Origin: Sphingomonas paeninsulae
GTDB taxonomy: Bacteria; Pseudomonadota; Alphaproteobacteria; Sphingomonadales; Sphingomonadaceae
Direction of reading: 5' to 3'
Assembly: GCF_003660165.1 (NCBI RefSeq)
Contig: NZ_CP032829.1
Location: forward strand, 124,001 to 188,000
DNA: 64,000 nucleotides
This document shows positions 1 through 8,306 of this stretch, piece after piece. Under the pieces are notes generated by a model that worked only from the letters and a program-made list of their open reading frames with translations, had not been told where the DNA came from and ran no database searches. A program made the translations under genes and the position numbers. The first letter of the stretch is position 1; the number at the start of each line of letters is the position of its first letter.

Positions 1-609
1 GTCGGTCCCAATCGAGCGGATGACGATGGCCGCGGCTCCCATCTGTGCCGCGATCGCCGGACTCTTGCGCCGGACATCACCGAAAAAACCGTATCCCGAA
101 CCATCTTGAGTCGCGGCCATGTGGTGGGTGACATAGACGATCTTGCCGCGCACCTTTGCCGGATTGGCAGCCTGTAATGCAGCCAGACCGTCGAACGCGA
201 CGATTTGGGCAGTTATGCCCTCAGCCGGAGTCGCGCCGCTGTTTCCCAGTGCCGCGAGGACCAGCTTTTGCGGAAAGGGAGACACGATCTCTGCCGTTTC
301 CGCTCCACGCACCCAGACAGGCATGGCGAAAGGCTCGATATGGACGTTGGAGAAACCCAGCGATTTCAGCTTTATCACCGCCCATACCCGCGCTCGCGCT
401 TCTGCATCGGTCGCGGCGAGGCGCTGGCCGATTTCGGTCGTCAGCCCCTCTACGATATCATAGGCGACGGTATCGTTCAGCGCAGCATCGCGCAGCTTTC
501 CGATATGGAGATCAGCAGTCGGTGTACGCACAGAGGCGGGAGCAGCGTTTGCGGGGACGATCAGGGCCAGAGTCGGCAACATCGCGACGAACAGAGTAAT
601 GTGCTTCAT
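1..609 (-). CDS. M28-family-type metallopeptidase, N-terminal part (runs off the window)
   Basis: Reading leftward from ATG 609, 203 codons stay open to the window edge. The product begins with a signal peptide (MKHITLFVAMLPTLALIVPANA, cleavage likely after ANA), so it is exported. The next stretch (YDIVEGLTTEIGQRLAAT, then a block ending NVHIEPFAMPVW) resembles the N-terminus of carboxypeptidase Q-like M28 zinc peptidases. It is followed by a PA-domain-like part (GKIVYVTHHM, GAAAIVIRSIGTD). The zinc-binding catalytic domain would lie outside the window, so catalytic residues cannot be checked. It is divergent from ettA with about 100 bp between them, which must hold both promoters. The family call is from memory of the pattern. 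Confidence 0.75.
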   Translation of the reverse strand, partial: MKHITLFVAMLPTLALIVPANAAPASVRTPTADLHIGKLRDAALNDTVAYDIVEGLTTEIGQRLAATDAEARARVWAVIKLKSLGFSNVHIEPFAMPVWVRGAETAEIVSPFPQKLVLAALGNSGATPAEGITAQIVAFDGLAALQAANPAKVRGKIVYVTHHMAATQDGSGYGFFGDVRRKSPAIAAQMGAAAIVIRSIGTD

Positions 610-710
610 GGACAAAGGGCTATCGGGTTCCCATTTGTTTGCCAATATCGCTGTCACCGTCTAACGGCGGCACGAAATTCATATCCTCCAAACGCAGAGA
701 ACCGACCCCG

Positions 711-2389
711 ATGGCCGTGCAATATTCCTATGTCATGAAGGGTCTGACCAAGACCTTTCCCGGTGCCGCCAAGCCGATCCTGAACAATGTGAACCTGCAA
801 TTCCTGCCGGGAACAAAGATTGCGATCATCGGTGTCAACGGCGCGGGTAAGTCCACGCTGATGAAGATCATCGCGGGCTATGACACTGAATTCAACGGTG
901 AAGCCTGGGCAGGTGAGGGTATTCGTGTCGGTTATCTGGAGCAGGAACCGCGCCTGAACCCAAAGAAGAACGTCCGCGAAAACGTAATGGATGGCGTCCG
1001 CGACGTCGCCGACATGATGGACCGCTTCAACGAAATCTCTAATTTGATGGGCGATCCGCCCGAAGATGCGGATTTCGATGCTCTGTTGGCCGAAATGGGT
1101 GAGCTTCAGGAAAAAATCGACGTGGTCGATGGCTGGACGCTCGATAACCAGCTTGAAATCGCGATGGAGGCACTGCGGTGCCCACCAGGTGACGCGCTAG
1201 TCGACAATCTGTCGGGTGGTGAGCGTCGCCGTGTCGCGCTGTGCCGGTTGCTGCTTGAGAAGCCCGAAATTCTGCTGCTCGATGAGCCTACCAACCATCT
1301 CGATGCCGAAAGCGTCCAGTGGCTTGAAAAGCATCTGATCGATTATGCGGGTAACGTGATTCTCGTCACCACGATCGCTATTTCCTCGATAACGTCGTCG
1401 GCTGGGTGCTCGAAATTGATCGCGGCAAGGGCTTGCCGTTCGAAGGCAATTATTCCGCGTGGCTCGAATCCAAGGCCAAGCGGATGGAGCAGGAAGACCG
1501 CGAGGATGAGGGTCGTCAAAAGGCGATCAAGGAAGAACTTCAATGGATTCGCCAGTCACCGAAGGCGCGGCAGACCAAGTCAAAGGCGCGTATCCGTGCA
1601 TTCGACGAACTGGTCGAAAAGCAGGCGGATCGTCGTCCGGGTGGCGCGCAGATCCTGATCCAGATTCCTGAGCGGCTGGGTGGTAATGTCATCGACGCCG
1701 AGGGTTTGTCGAAATCCTATGGCGATAAATTGCTGTTCGAGGGGCTGAATTTCACTTTGCCGCCGGGCGGTATCGTGGGTGTGATCGGGCCGAACGGTGC
1801 GGGTAAATCGACGCTGTTCAAGCTGATTACGGGACAGGAAAAGCCCGACGCGGGGACGATCAAAATTGGGTCCACAGTGAAGCTCGGCTTTGTCGATCAG
1901 AGCCGCGACGATCTGGACCCCAAGTATACGGTTTGGCAGGAAGTTTCGGGCGGCAACGACCGGTTCTATTTCGGTAAACATGAAGTGAACACGCGGGCCT
2001 ATGTCGGCGCGTTCAACTTCAAGGGCACCGACCAGCAGAAGAAGGTCGGCGAACTGTCAGGTGGTGAGCGCAACCGTGTTCACATGGCCAAGATGCTGGC
2101 GGCGGGCGGCAACGTGCTGCTGCTGGATGAGCCGACGAACGATCTGGATGTGGAGACGCTGCGCGCTTTGGAAGAAGCGCTGGAGTCTTTTGCAGGCTGC
2201 GCGGTGGTTATTTCGCATGACCGTTTCTTCCTCGATCGACTGGCGACGCATATCCTCGCGTTCGAGGGGGATTCGCATGTCGAGTGGTTCGAGGGGAACT
2301 TCGAAGCTTATGAGGAAGATAAGCGGCGGCGTCTGGGCGATGCGGCGGATCGGCCTACTAGGTTGGCTTATAAGAAGCTGACTCGATAG
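711..2389 (+). CDS. ettA: Energy-dependent translational throttle protein EttA (ABC-F), single-base frameshift
   Basis: ABC-F ATPase that binds the ribosomal E site and gates the first elongation step according to ATP/ADP. Two ABC cassettes are visible: Walker [10 protein letters not shown] (residues 41-49), signature LSGGERRRV and Walker [13 protein letters not shown] in the first; [18 protein letters not shown] and [11 protein letters not shown] in the second. The start ATG 711 gives the family N-terminus ([18 protein letters not shown]). The reading frame breaks after LVT at about 1370: the sequence reads GTCACCACGATCGC, where GTCACCCACGATCGC would give [10 protein letters not shown] and continue in the frame that ends at 2389. 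Restoring one C gives 559 residues, the normal EttA length. The rest of both cassettes is intact, so a missing base in the assembly is more likely than a dead gene. Confidence 0.9.
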
Positions 2390-2397
2390 GCGGAGCG

Positions 2398-2917
2398 ATG
2401 ATTTTAGGAGTTGCGCAATCTCAAGCGTTAATACCGCTGAAAAGGGAGATTGCTGCTCGCTTCAATCATAATCATTGGCTTGAATTGGGTGCAATGACAG
2501 GCGCACTCGACTTGATACAGCATCACCCGCGCCTTTTACGCTCTCTGAGCTTCGGTGAAAGATTATGAGAGCTGTATTCTCCAAGTTTTGATTTCACTTT
2601 GCGAGCGTGATCCGGAAAGTCTGTCGCGCGTTGAAAGCTATCTGCAACAGACCTCGCTGATTGTTCGCAAAATATTTCAAGTACAGTCAGTGATCCGAGA
2701 ATCGTGTTCTCTCCGTCGGTTTTTTCGATTCCCGATGACCTCATCGATTTGCACCTTGTTTCGGTGATGATAGCATTCTCGGCTAAAATGAATCCAGTTT
2801 ACGATGCAATAACGGGCAACCTTGCATCAAGGTCTATTGTGCCAACGGGTTGACGATCTTTGGGAAAGCTCAACAGTGATCCAAGACGTGTTCGCGCTTA
2901 ACTATAGGTCGTTTGTC
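2398..2917 (+). pseudogene. Decayed remnant of a TIR-like / nucleoside-deoxyribosyltransferase-like protein
   Basis: Stitching frames gives a coherent protein: MILGVAQSQALIPLKREIAA from ATG 2398 in one frame up to about 2537, then DYESCILQVLISLCERDPES in the next frame to about 2632, then SDPRIVFSPSVFSIPDDLID and VSVMIAFSAKMNPVYDAI in the first frame to about 2815. It ends GLLCQRVDDLWESSTVIQDV and FALNYRSFV (2831-2917) in the second frame. The last blocks match my memory of a family with the pattern (V)MMPF-x-PVY-x-I followed by C-x-R-x-DD-x-W-x-IQDVF-x-L-I-YRS, whose proteins have a Rossmann-like TIR/deoxyribosyltransferase fold. The expected following block (VVCDF-x-GRNPNV-x-YEAGIAH) is absent. 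At least three indels plus truncation indicate a pseudogene. Base composition is visibly more AT-rich than the neighbours, suggesting transfer. The family assignment is tentative. Confidence 0.5.
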
Positions 2918-3045
2918 GCCCTCCGATGGTCGCGACGCAGTTGAAGTCCTTGACGAAATCATGGCCAAGAACCGCGCCGAACCCGCAATTCCGACCGGCC
3001 AACACCGGCTATGGCACCTTAACCCCACCGCGCTAAGCCCTTGTC
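2918..3045. other. Non-coding stretch before ppk2
   Basis: No supported gene between the end of the remnant and the ppk2 start. Short open stretches exist on both strands but none has a ribosome binding site or recognisable content. The ppk2 promoter presumably lies here; I could not identify a convincing one. Confidence 0.4.
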
Positions 3046-3815
3046 ATGGCTATCAACCTCTCCGACTTCGAAAAGGGTGCCGATTACGACGGCGACTATA
3101 GTGACGACCTGAAAGCGCTGACCGAGCGGTTGGCGCGGATACAGGCCGCCTATATCACTCATGGGCGGAGTGCGATTATCGCGTTCGAGGGTTGGGACGC
3201 GAGCGGCAAGGGCGGCGCGATTTCGCGGCTGACGGCGTCGTGGGACCCGCGCTGGTATGAGGTGTGGCCCATCGGTGCGCCGACCGATGAGGAACGCGAA
3301 CGGCATTTTTTGTGGCGGTTCTGGAAAGGGCTACCTGCGAAGGGCGAAATCAATATTTTCGACCGGACCTGGTATGGGCGCGTGCTGGTTGAGCGGGTCG
3401 AGGGCTTTTGCACCGAAACCGAGTGGAAGCGCGCCTATGACGAGATCAACGAGTTTGAGGCGCAGCAGAAGGATAACGGCGTCACGTTGATCAAGCTGTT
3501 CATGCACATCACGCAAAAGAACAGGATCGGCGGTTCAAGGACCGGCTCGACTGTTACTGGAAGCGGTGGAAGACGGGCAAGGACGACTACCGCAACCGGG
3601 CGCGACGTGACGATTATCTAAAAGCTTATCATACGATGTTCGAGCGCACCGATACACGCTGGGCTCCATGGAAAGTCGTGGATGCAAATAACAAGAAAGC
3701 CGCGCGGATAACGGCGATGACCTATTTGGCCGATCGGCTGGAGGCGGGGGTCGATATGAAACCCGTCGATGCCGACCCCGAACTGCTGGCGCTTGCCAAG
3801 GCTGCGTTCGGGTAA
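3046..3815 (+). CDS. ppk2: Polyphosphate kinase 2, single-base frameshift
   Basis: PPK2 transfers phosphate between polyphosphate and nucleoside diphosphates. Visible motifs are the Walker A-like GWDASGKGG, the lid-region block RWYEVWPIGAPTDEERERHF, and the Walker B block NIFDRTWYGRVLVERVEGF. The frame breaks at about 3519: CAAAAGAACAGG should read CAAAAGGAACAGG to give ITQKEQDRRFKDRLDCYWKR. After adding one G the protein runs on through RNRARRDDYLKAYHTMFERT and DTRWAPWKVVDANNKKAA to TAA 3813-3815, 256 residues, a usual PPK2 length. The 3' end overlaps the convergent greB-like gene by 94 bp. A missing base is the likely cause, because both halves keep strong family conservation. Confidence 0.88.
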
Positions 3816-4288
3816 CTGACGCGCAAGACTTCATATTCGACTTCGCCGCTGGGTAGCTGCACGCGTTTGACGTCGCCGACGGCGGCTCCGCGAAGCGCGC
3901 GAGCAATGGGCGAACTCCAGCCGATCTGACCTGCGCTGGCATTGCTTTCATCGTCGCCAGTCAGCGTAAGCACCCGTTCGTTATCGTCAGGGTCGGCGAT
4001 CGTGACAGTTGCGCCGAACCAGATACGAGCACGGTTTTCCTGAGCCGACGGATCGATGACCTGCGCGGCCTTCATACGACGGGCAAGGAAACCAGCGCGG
4101 CGGTCGATATCACGCAGTTTCTGGCGACCATAGATATAGTCGCCGTTTTCAGACCTGTCGCCATTGCCTGCTGCCCAGCTAACCACATCTACGATGGCCG
4201 GGCGGTCGATACTCATCAACTGGTGGTATTCGGCCTGCATTGCGGCGAAGCCGACAGGGGTTATCGGATTGATTCGCTCAGTCACCAT
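3722..4288 (-). CDS. greB: GreA/GreB-family transcription elongation factor
   Basis: Gre factors enter the secondary channel of RNA polymerase and stimulate cleavage of backtracked transcripts. The N-terminal coiled coil carries the acidic tip region (AAGNGDRSENGDYIYGRQKL), and the C-terminal FKBP-like domain ends in LPSGEVEYEVLRVSY, both typical. ATG 4288 is preferred; TTG 4297 would add three residues and overlap the upstream stop. After the usual end of the fold the frame continues about 29 residues (Ser/Ala-rich) antisense to the ppk2 3' end. That tail is unusual and may be a local extension or the result of another sequence error. It follows the lytic transglycosylase gene by 5 bp and is probably co-transcribed with it. 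GreB rather than GreA is chosen from the RSENGDY block. Confidence 0.82.
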   Translation of the reverse strand: MVTERINPITPVGFAAMQAEYHQLMSIDRPAIVDVVSWAAGNGDRSENGDYIYGRQKLRDIDRRAGFLARRMKAAQVIDPSAQENRARIWFGATVTIADPDDNERVLTLTGDDESNASAGQIGWSSPIARALRGAAVGDVKRVQLPSGEVEYEVLRVSYPNAALASASSSGSASTGFISTPASSRSAK

Positions 4289-4293
4289 GGCGT

Positions 4294-6267
4294 TCAACCG
4301 GGGTTCGATTTGCCGAGATAGGTGGACAAAGCGTTACGCTTCGCAGGACCAGCCCGTGGGTTCAGCAAGTCATAAACGACAGCGTTTTCAAGCACGCGCT
4401 GAACATAGTCGCGCGTTTCCTTGAACGGAATTGCTTCAATCCATGCCAGCACATCCGCGCCGGGCAGCCGTGGGTCGCCGTTCGCCACCAACCATTTGTT
4501 CACGTTACCCGCGCCAGCATTATAAGCAGCAACCGACAGGACGTAATTGCCACCGTATCGATCCATCAAGCGGCCGAAATACCATGACCCAAGCGATGCG
4601 TTGAATGTCGGGTCATCGAGACTGGCAGCATTATAAGCCACGCCGGTCTTGCCAGCGACATCACGCGCGGTGCCGGGCATCAATTGCATCAGACCGCGAG
4701 CCCCCGCACGGCTGACGATCTTGCGGTCGAACTGGCTCTCCTGACGTGCGATTGCGTGGATCATCGTCCAGCTTGGCTGGTTTTCAGGGGTGATGGGTAC
4801 AATCGGAAAACCGGTCCGAACATAATCACGCAAGCCGTTGATCCCGGCACTACGCCCGATCATCACGCCAAGATCGGGCCGATTGATACGGATGGCCAGT
4901 TCGGACGCCAGAACGTGATCTTTGTCACTCTCGGCCGCAGCAGCGATTGCGCGGACGAACAAACTCTGATTGGCCCAGTCGCCGGTCTGTCCAAGGTAAG
5001 TCGCGGCACGGACGATCTCGCGACGGAAAAAGGCATCCCGGTCGTTTGCCGATATGTCGATGGTGCGGGTGACCACCGGAATGGTCAGCGGTGTGCCGAT
5101 CCGCTCGCTGGCAAGTTGGCCGTAGAACTGGTCGAAATAAGCGGCGGCGCGACGGTAATAGCTGTTGGCATCGCTGCGGCGGCCAGCGGCTTCGGCAGCG
5201 CGACCAGCCCAGTAAATGCCCTTTACCTGCGTCTGCGGAGACCGAGCGGCTTGCGAATATTTATCGAATAACGCGATGGCATCGGCGGGACGGCCAAGAC
5301 GGTTCAGGGCTGCTGTGCCTGCCAGCCATGTCAGGTTGGTATAATCGTCGCGCTCGCTGAGCGGGCGGTCACGGATGACCGTGCCTGCGGGATATGTGTC
5401 GTCCACCTGCCGCGCGATGTCATAAGCGACCTGCCACTGGCCTGCATCGGCGGCACCCTTGGCAAAGCTGTACAGCGTGTCGAGCCAGCGATCGGGATCA
5501 AGCGGGGTATAGTTCAGGCGGCGCGGGGCAGACAGCAGAGCGCGAGCTGCAAACTCCTGACCAGTGGCCCGCAACCAACTTGCCTGATCTACCAAATAAC
5601 CGGCGTCTCCGCGTGCGGTGCCAGACGTTAGCGAAACTTTCGTCAAGGCTTCGGGTGAGCGCGTCTGCATGGCAATCCGGGCGTCGAAAACCGGTTGGCG
5701 TGTGGGGGAGGCCAGCGAGATTTGGCGTCCGGCGCTAGCGGTCGATCGCACCCATAAGAGGCGATCCTCGCGTTGATCCTGATCCTGGGGGGTTAGCGCG
5801 CCAGAAAAACGGGAGATCAGCCGAGTCTCGTCGTCGATCGACAGTGAACCGGTAGTCCAGGCACGCCGCGCCATGTCCCGTGCTGCATCACGCTGGCCGG
5901 TGGCATCCAGCGCCTCGGCATAGCGGAGCGCTGCCGATGGCGACTGCGCGGGATAACGCGTGAAATAGGCAAGTATCTGGGTTGGGGAAACGCTATCGGG
6001 GCGCAATTGACGTTCGGCGGTCTTCCTCAGCGCGGCTTCGCCCGGCCAACCGGGATGACGGAGCAGAAAATCGGCATAAGACTGAAACGGTAGCGAGTCC
6101 GACTGCCGCACGGCCATCCACTGCGCCAGCGCGTCGGATAATCCCGCATTGCTGGGTGCGACAAATGATCGTGGCGGAGGGGGAGCCATCAAATCCTGCG
6201 CAAAGGCCGGAAATGCGGTGAATATGGCCATTCCGGCGACTATTGCGGGGGTCAGATACTTTGTCAT
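4294..6267 (-). CDS. slt: Soluble lytic murein transglycosylase (SLT family)
   Basis: Periplasmic enzyme that cleaves the MurNAc-GlcNAc bond of peptidoglycan to leave 1,6-anhydro ends. ATG 6267 gives a clean signal peptide (MTKYLTPAIVAGMAIFTAFP, then AFAQ); an upstream in-frame ATG at 6342 would put 25 polar residues before it and is less likely. A long alpha-helical, superhelical region of about 480 residues precedes the catalytic domain. The catalytic motif IARQESQFD (Glu near residue 510), followed by GARGLMQLMPGTA and VAAYNAGAGNV, is the SLT signature. The length of 657 residues matches Slt70-type enzymes. It is divergent from dapA and upstream of greB in the same direction. Confidence 0.9.
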   Translation of the reverse strand: MTKYLTPAIVAGMAIFTAFPAFAQDLMAPPPPRSFVAPSNAGLSDALAQWMAVRQSDSLPFQSYADFLLRHPGWPGEAALRKTAERQLRPDSVSPTQILAYFTRYPAQSPSAALRYAEALDATGQRDAARDMARRAWTTGSLSIDDETRLISRFSGALTPQDQDQREDRLLWVRSTASAGRQISLASPTRQPVFDARIAMQTRSPEALTKVSLTSGTARGDAGYLVDQASWLRATGQEFAARALLSAPRRLNYTPLDPDRWLDTLYSFAKGAADAGQWQVAYDIARQVDDTYPAGTVIRDRPLSERDDYTNLTWLAGTAALNRLGRPADAIALFDKYSQAARSPQTQVKGIYWAGRAAEAAGRRSDANSYYRRAAAYFDQFYGQLASERIGTPLTIPVVTRTIDISANDRDAFFRREIVRAATYLGQTGDWANQSLFVRAIAAAAESDKDHVLASELAIRINRPDLGVMIGRSAGINGLRDYVRTGFPIVPITPENQPSWTMIHAIARQESQFDRKIVSRAGARGLMQLMPGTARDVAGKTGVAYNAASLDDPTFNASLGSWYFGRLMDRYGGNYVLSVAAYNAGAGNVNKWLVANGDPRLPGADVLAWIEAIPFKETRDYVQRVLENAVVYDLLNPRAGPAKRNALSTYLGKSNPG

Positions 6268-6389
6268 GCTGGACACAGTGGCACAGGCATCCTTATCAGG
6301 CCCTGAACGCAGCTCTTTAGAATACGGCTTCTTCATGATCATGATTGCGCTTATGGCGCGTGGCCGCTGTTTGGTGAAGGATTAATACA

Positions 6390-7265
6390 ATGTTTTCCGG
6401 CTCGATTCCGGCACTAGTGACGCCGTTTCGTGACGGTAAGGTCGATGAAGACGCGTTTCGCGCTTTTGTCGAATGGCAAATCAGCAACGGCACCAATGCG
6501 CTCGTGCCCTGTGGGACGACCGGCGAAAGCGCCACCTTGTCTTACGAAGAACATTATCGGGTGATCGAACTCTGCATTGAAATCGCGGCGGGCCGAGTCC
6601 CCGTGATTGCCGGTTGCGGGTCGAACGATACCGCGACCGCAGTTCGGCACATGGCATTTGCGGCACAAGCCGGTGCCGATGCCGCACTGGTCGTGGCCCC
6701 CTATTACAACCGTCCCAATCAGGACGGCATATTCGCGCATTACGAGCATCTGACCCAGCACAGTGACCTGCCGATCATCGTCTATAACGTGCCTGGACGG
6801 ACGGTCACCGACATATTGCCCGAGACGATGGCGCGACTGTCCAACCTTCCGACGGTAGTCGGCGTTAAGGATGCGAGCGGCGTTTTAGGGCGGGTTACAG
6901 CGCATCGACTCGGCTGCGGCGACCATTTCTGTCAATTGTCGGGCAATGATGAAACCGCGCTGGCCTTCAACGCGACCGGTGGAGTCGGGTGTATTTCTGT
7001 CACTGCAAACGTTGCACCAAAACTATGTGCGGAATTTCAAGCCGCTTGCAAAAGTGGCGACATGAAAGTGGCGCTCGAAATAAACGATCGACTTTTTCCG
7101 CTGCATACCGCGCTGTTCAGTGATGCGTCTCCAGGTCCGGTTAAATATGCACTCAGCAGGGTGTTCGGACAGGTAAGTGCAGAATTGCGCCTGCCGATCA
7201 CGCCGCCTTCGGAAAGCGCTCGCCGCGCCGTCGATGCCGCGCTGGAGGCGGCGGGTCTGGTCTGA
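6390..7265 (+). CDS. dapA: 4-hydroxy-tetrahydrodipicolinate synthase
   Basis: Condenses pyruvate with aspartate semialdehyde, the first committed step of lysine and meso-diaminopimelate synthesis, in the cytoplasm. Key residues are visible: the CGTTGES loop (Thr43, Thr44), the YNVPGR block with catalytic Tyr132, and the Schiff-base lysine Lys160 in VVGVKDASG. The length of 291 is standard. The TGA overlaps the smpB ATG (TGATG-type junction, ATG at 7265), so the two are translationally coupled. A divergent slt promoter shares the roughly 120-bp upstream region. Confidence 0.95.
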   Translation: MFSGSIPALVTPFRDGKVDEDAFRAFVEWQISNGTNALVPCGTTGESATLSYEEHYRVIELCIEIAAGRVPVIAGCGSNDTATAVRHMAFAAQAGADAALVVAPYYNRPNQDGIFAHYEHLTQHSDLPIIVYNVPGRTVTDILPETMARLSNLPTVVGVKDASGVLGRVTAHRLGCGDHFCQLSGNDETALAFNATGGVGCISVTANVAPKLCAEFQAACKSGDMKVALEINDRLFPLHTALFSDASPGPVKYALSRVFGQVSAELRLPITPPSESARRAVDAALEAAGLV

Positions 7266-7747
7266 TGGCACGACCACGGCACCCCGAATTCGACAAGGTA
7301 AAGACCGTCGCCGAGAACCGACGCGCGCGGTACGACTATGCCATCGAAAGCACGGTCGAGGCGGGCATCATGCTGACTGGCACAGAGGTGAAATCGCTGC
7401 GCTTTGGCGAGGGGTCAATTGCCGAAAGCTATGCCGAGGTGAAGAATGACACGGTGTGGCTGGTCAATTCCACTATCCCCGAATTCAGCCACGGCAACCG
7501 TGAAAACCACGAACCCAAACGCCCGCGCAAACTGCTGTTGCATGAGCGTGAGATCACAAAGCTGTACAACGCCGTGTCGCGTAAGGGCATGACACTGGTT
7601 CCGCTCTCTATCTATTTCAACAGCCGGGGCCGCGCAAAGATCGAACTGGCGCTGGCGAAGGGGCGCCAGCATCAGGACAAGCGCGAATACGAAAAGGAAA
7701 AGGACTGGAAACGCGACGCTGCGCGCATCCTTCGGGACAAGGGCTGA
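7265..7747 (+). CDS. smpB: SsrA (tmRNA)-binding protein SmpB
   Basis: Binds tmRNA and delivers it to stalled ribosomes for trans-translation. The 160-residue protein shows the family N-terminus ([20 protein letters not shown]), the GTEVKSLR block, the SYAEV stretch, the [13 protein letters not shown] block, and a basic tail rich in Lys and Arg ([18 protein letters not shown]). It is coupled to dapA upstream, and its TGA overlaps the ATG of the DUF2062 gene at 7747. The tmRNA gene itself was not seen in the window. Confidence 0.95.
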   Translation: MARPRHPEFDKVKTVAENRRARYDYAIESTVEAGIMLTGTEVKSLRFGEGSIAESYAEVKNDTVWLVNSTIPEFSHGNRENHEPKRPRKLLLHEREITKLYNAVSRKGMTLVPLSIYFNSRGRAKIELALAKGRQHQDKREYEKEKDWKRDAARILRDKG

Positions 7748-8306
7748 TGACCCGGCGCGGAAGTCAGGTGCGGGTGTTGCCGACTGGCTCCGCGGCCATA
7801 TTCCAACGCGTGAGAACATAGCCGCTAACCGTTGGCTCGCGCCATTTGCGCATCGGCTTTTGAAACCCGATCTGTGGCACTTCAACCGTCGTTCCGTGCC
7901 GCGCGCGGTGGCGTTGGGGTTGTTCGTAGCGCCGATTATTCCGGTGGCCCACACCGTCGTCGCGGCGTTGCTTGCCCTGCCGGCCCGCGCGAATATCGTG
8001 ATCGCGCTGATGATGACGCTGGTCATCAACCCGCTGACCATCCCGCCATTTTATTACGCCGCTTTCCACGTCGGGCGGATTTTGTTGCGATTGGACAAGG
8101 CAGCGCCGGGGGCGGTTGTCCTGCCACCGGTTCATACAGCCAACCACTGGGTGGCATGGGTCCTCCACGTCACCGGTCCCGCAGCGCTCGGCACACTCGT
8201 CCTGGCGACCATTACATCGGCAGCGGGATATTTTGTTTCCGGCTGGATCTGGCGATTCCGCATCGCACGCAAATGGCGACACCGACACGGACGCCCGCAT
8301 GGCTGA
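7747..8306 (+). CDS. DUF2062 membrane protein, single-base frameshift near the start
   Basis: The body reads GVADWLRGHIPTRENIAANR, then RSVPRAVALGLFVAPIIPVA and LPARANIVIALMMTLVINPL, the conserved core of DUF2062 membrane proteins. These have unknown function and two to three hydrophobic segments. As written this frame has no start codon. ATG 7747, overlapping the smpB stop, is one base out of frame and stops after 24 codons. Adding one G in the run at 7759-7760 joins MTRRGKSGAG to the body and gives 186 residues. TTG 7860 is the only in-frame alternative but would remove the conserved N-terminal block. The gene lies between smpB and cckA and overlaps both by a few bases, so it belongs to the same operon. 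Confidence 0.8.

Noticed and set aside
1361-1380. Programmed frameshift in ettA
   Set aside because: No slippery heptamer or nearby structure is evident. The shift repairs with one C in a run, and five other genes show the same kind of fault.
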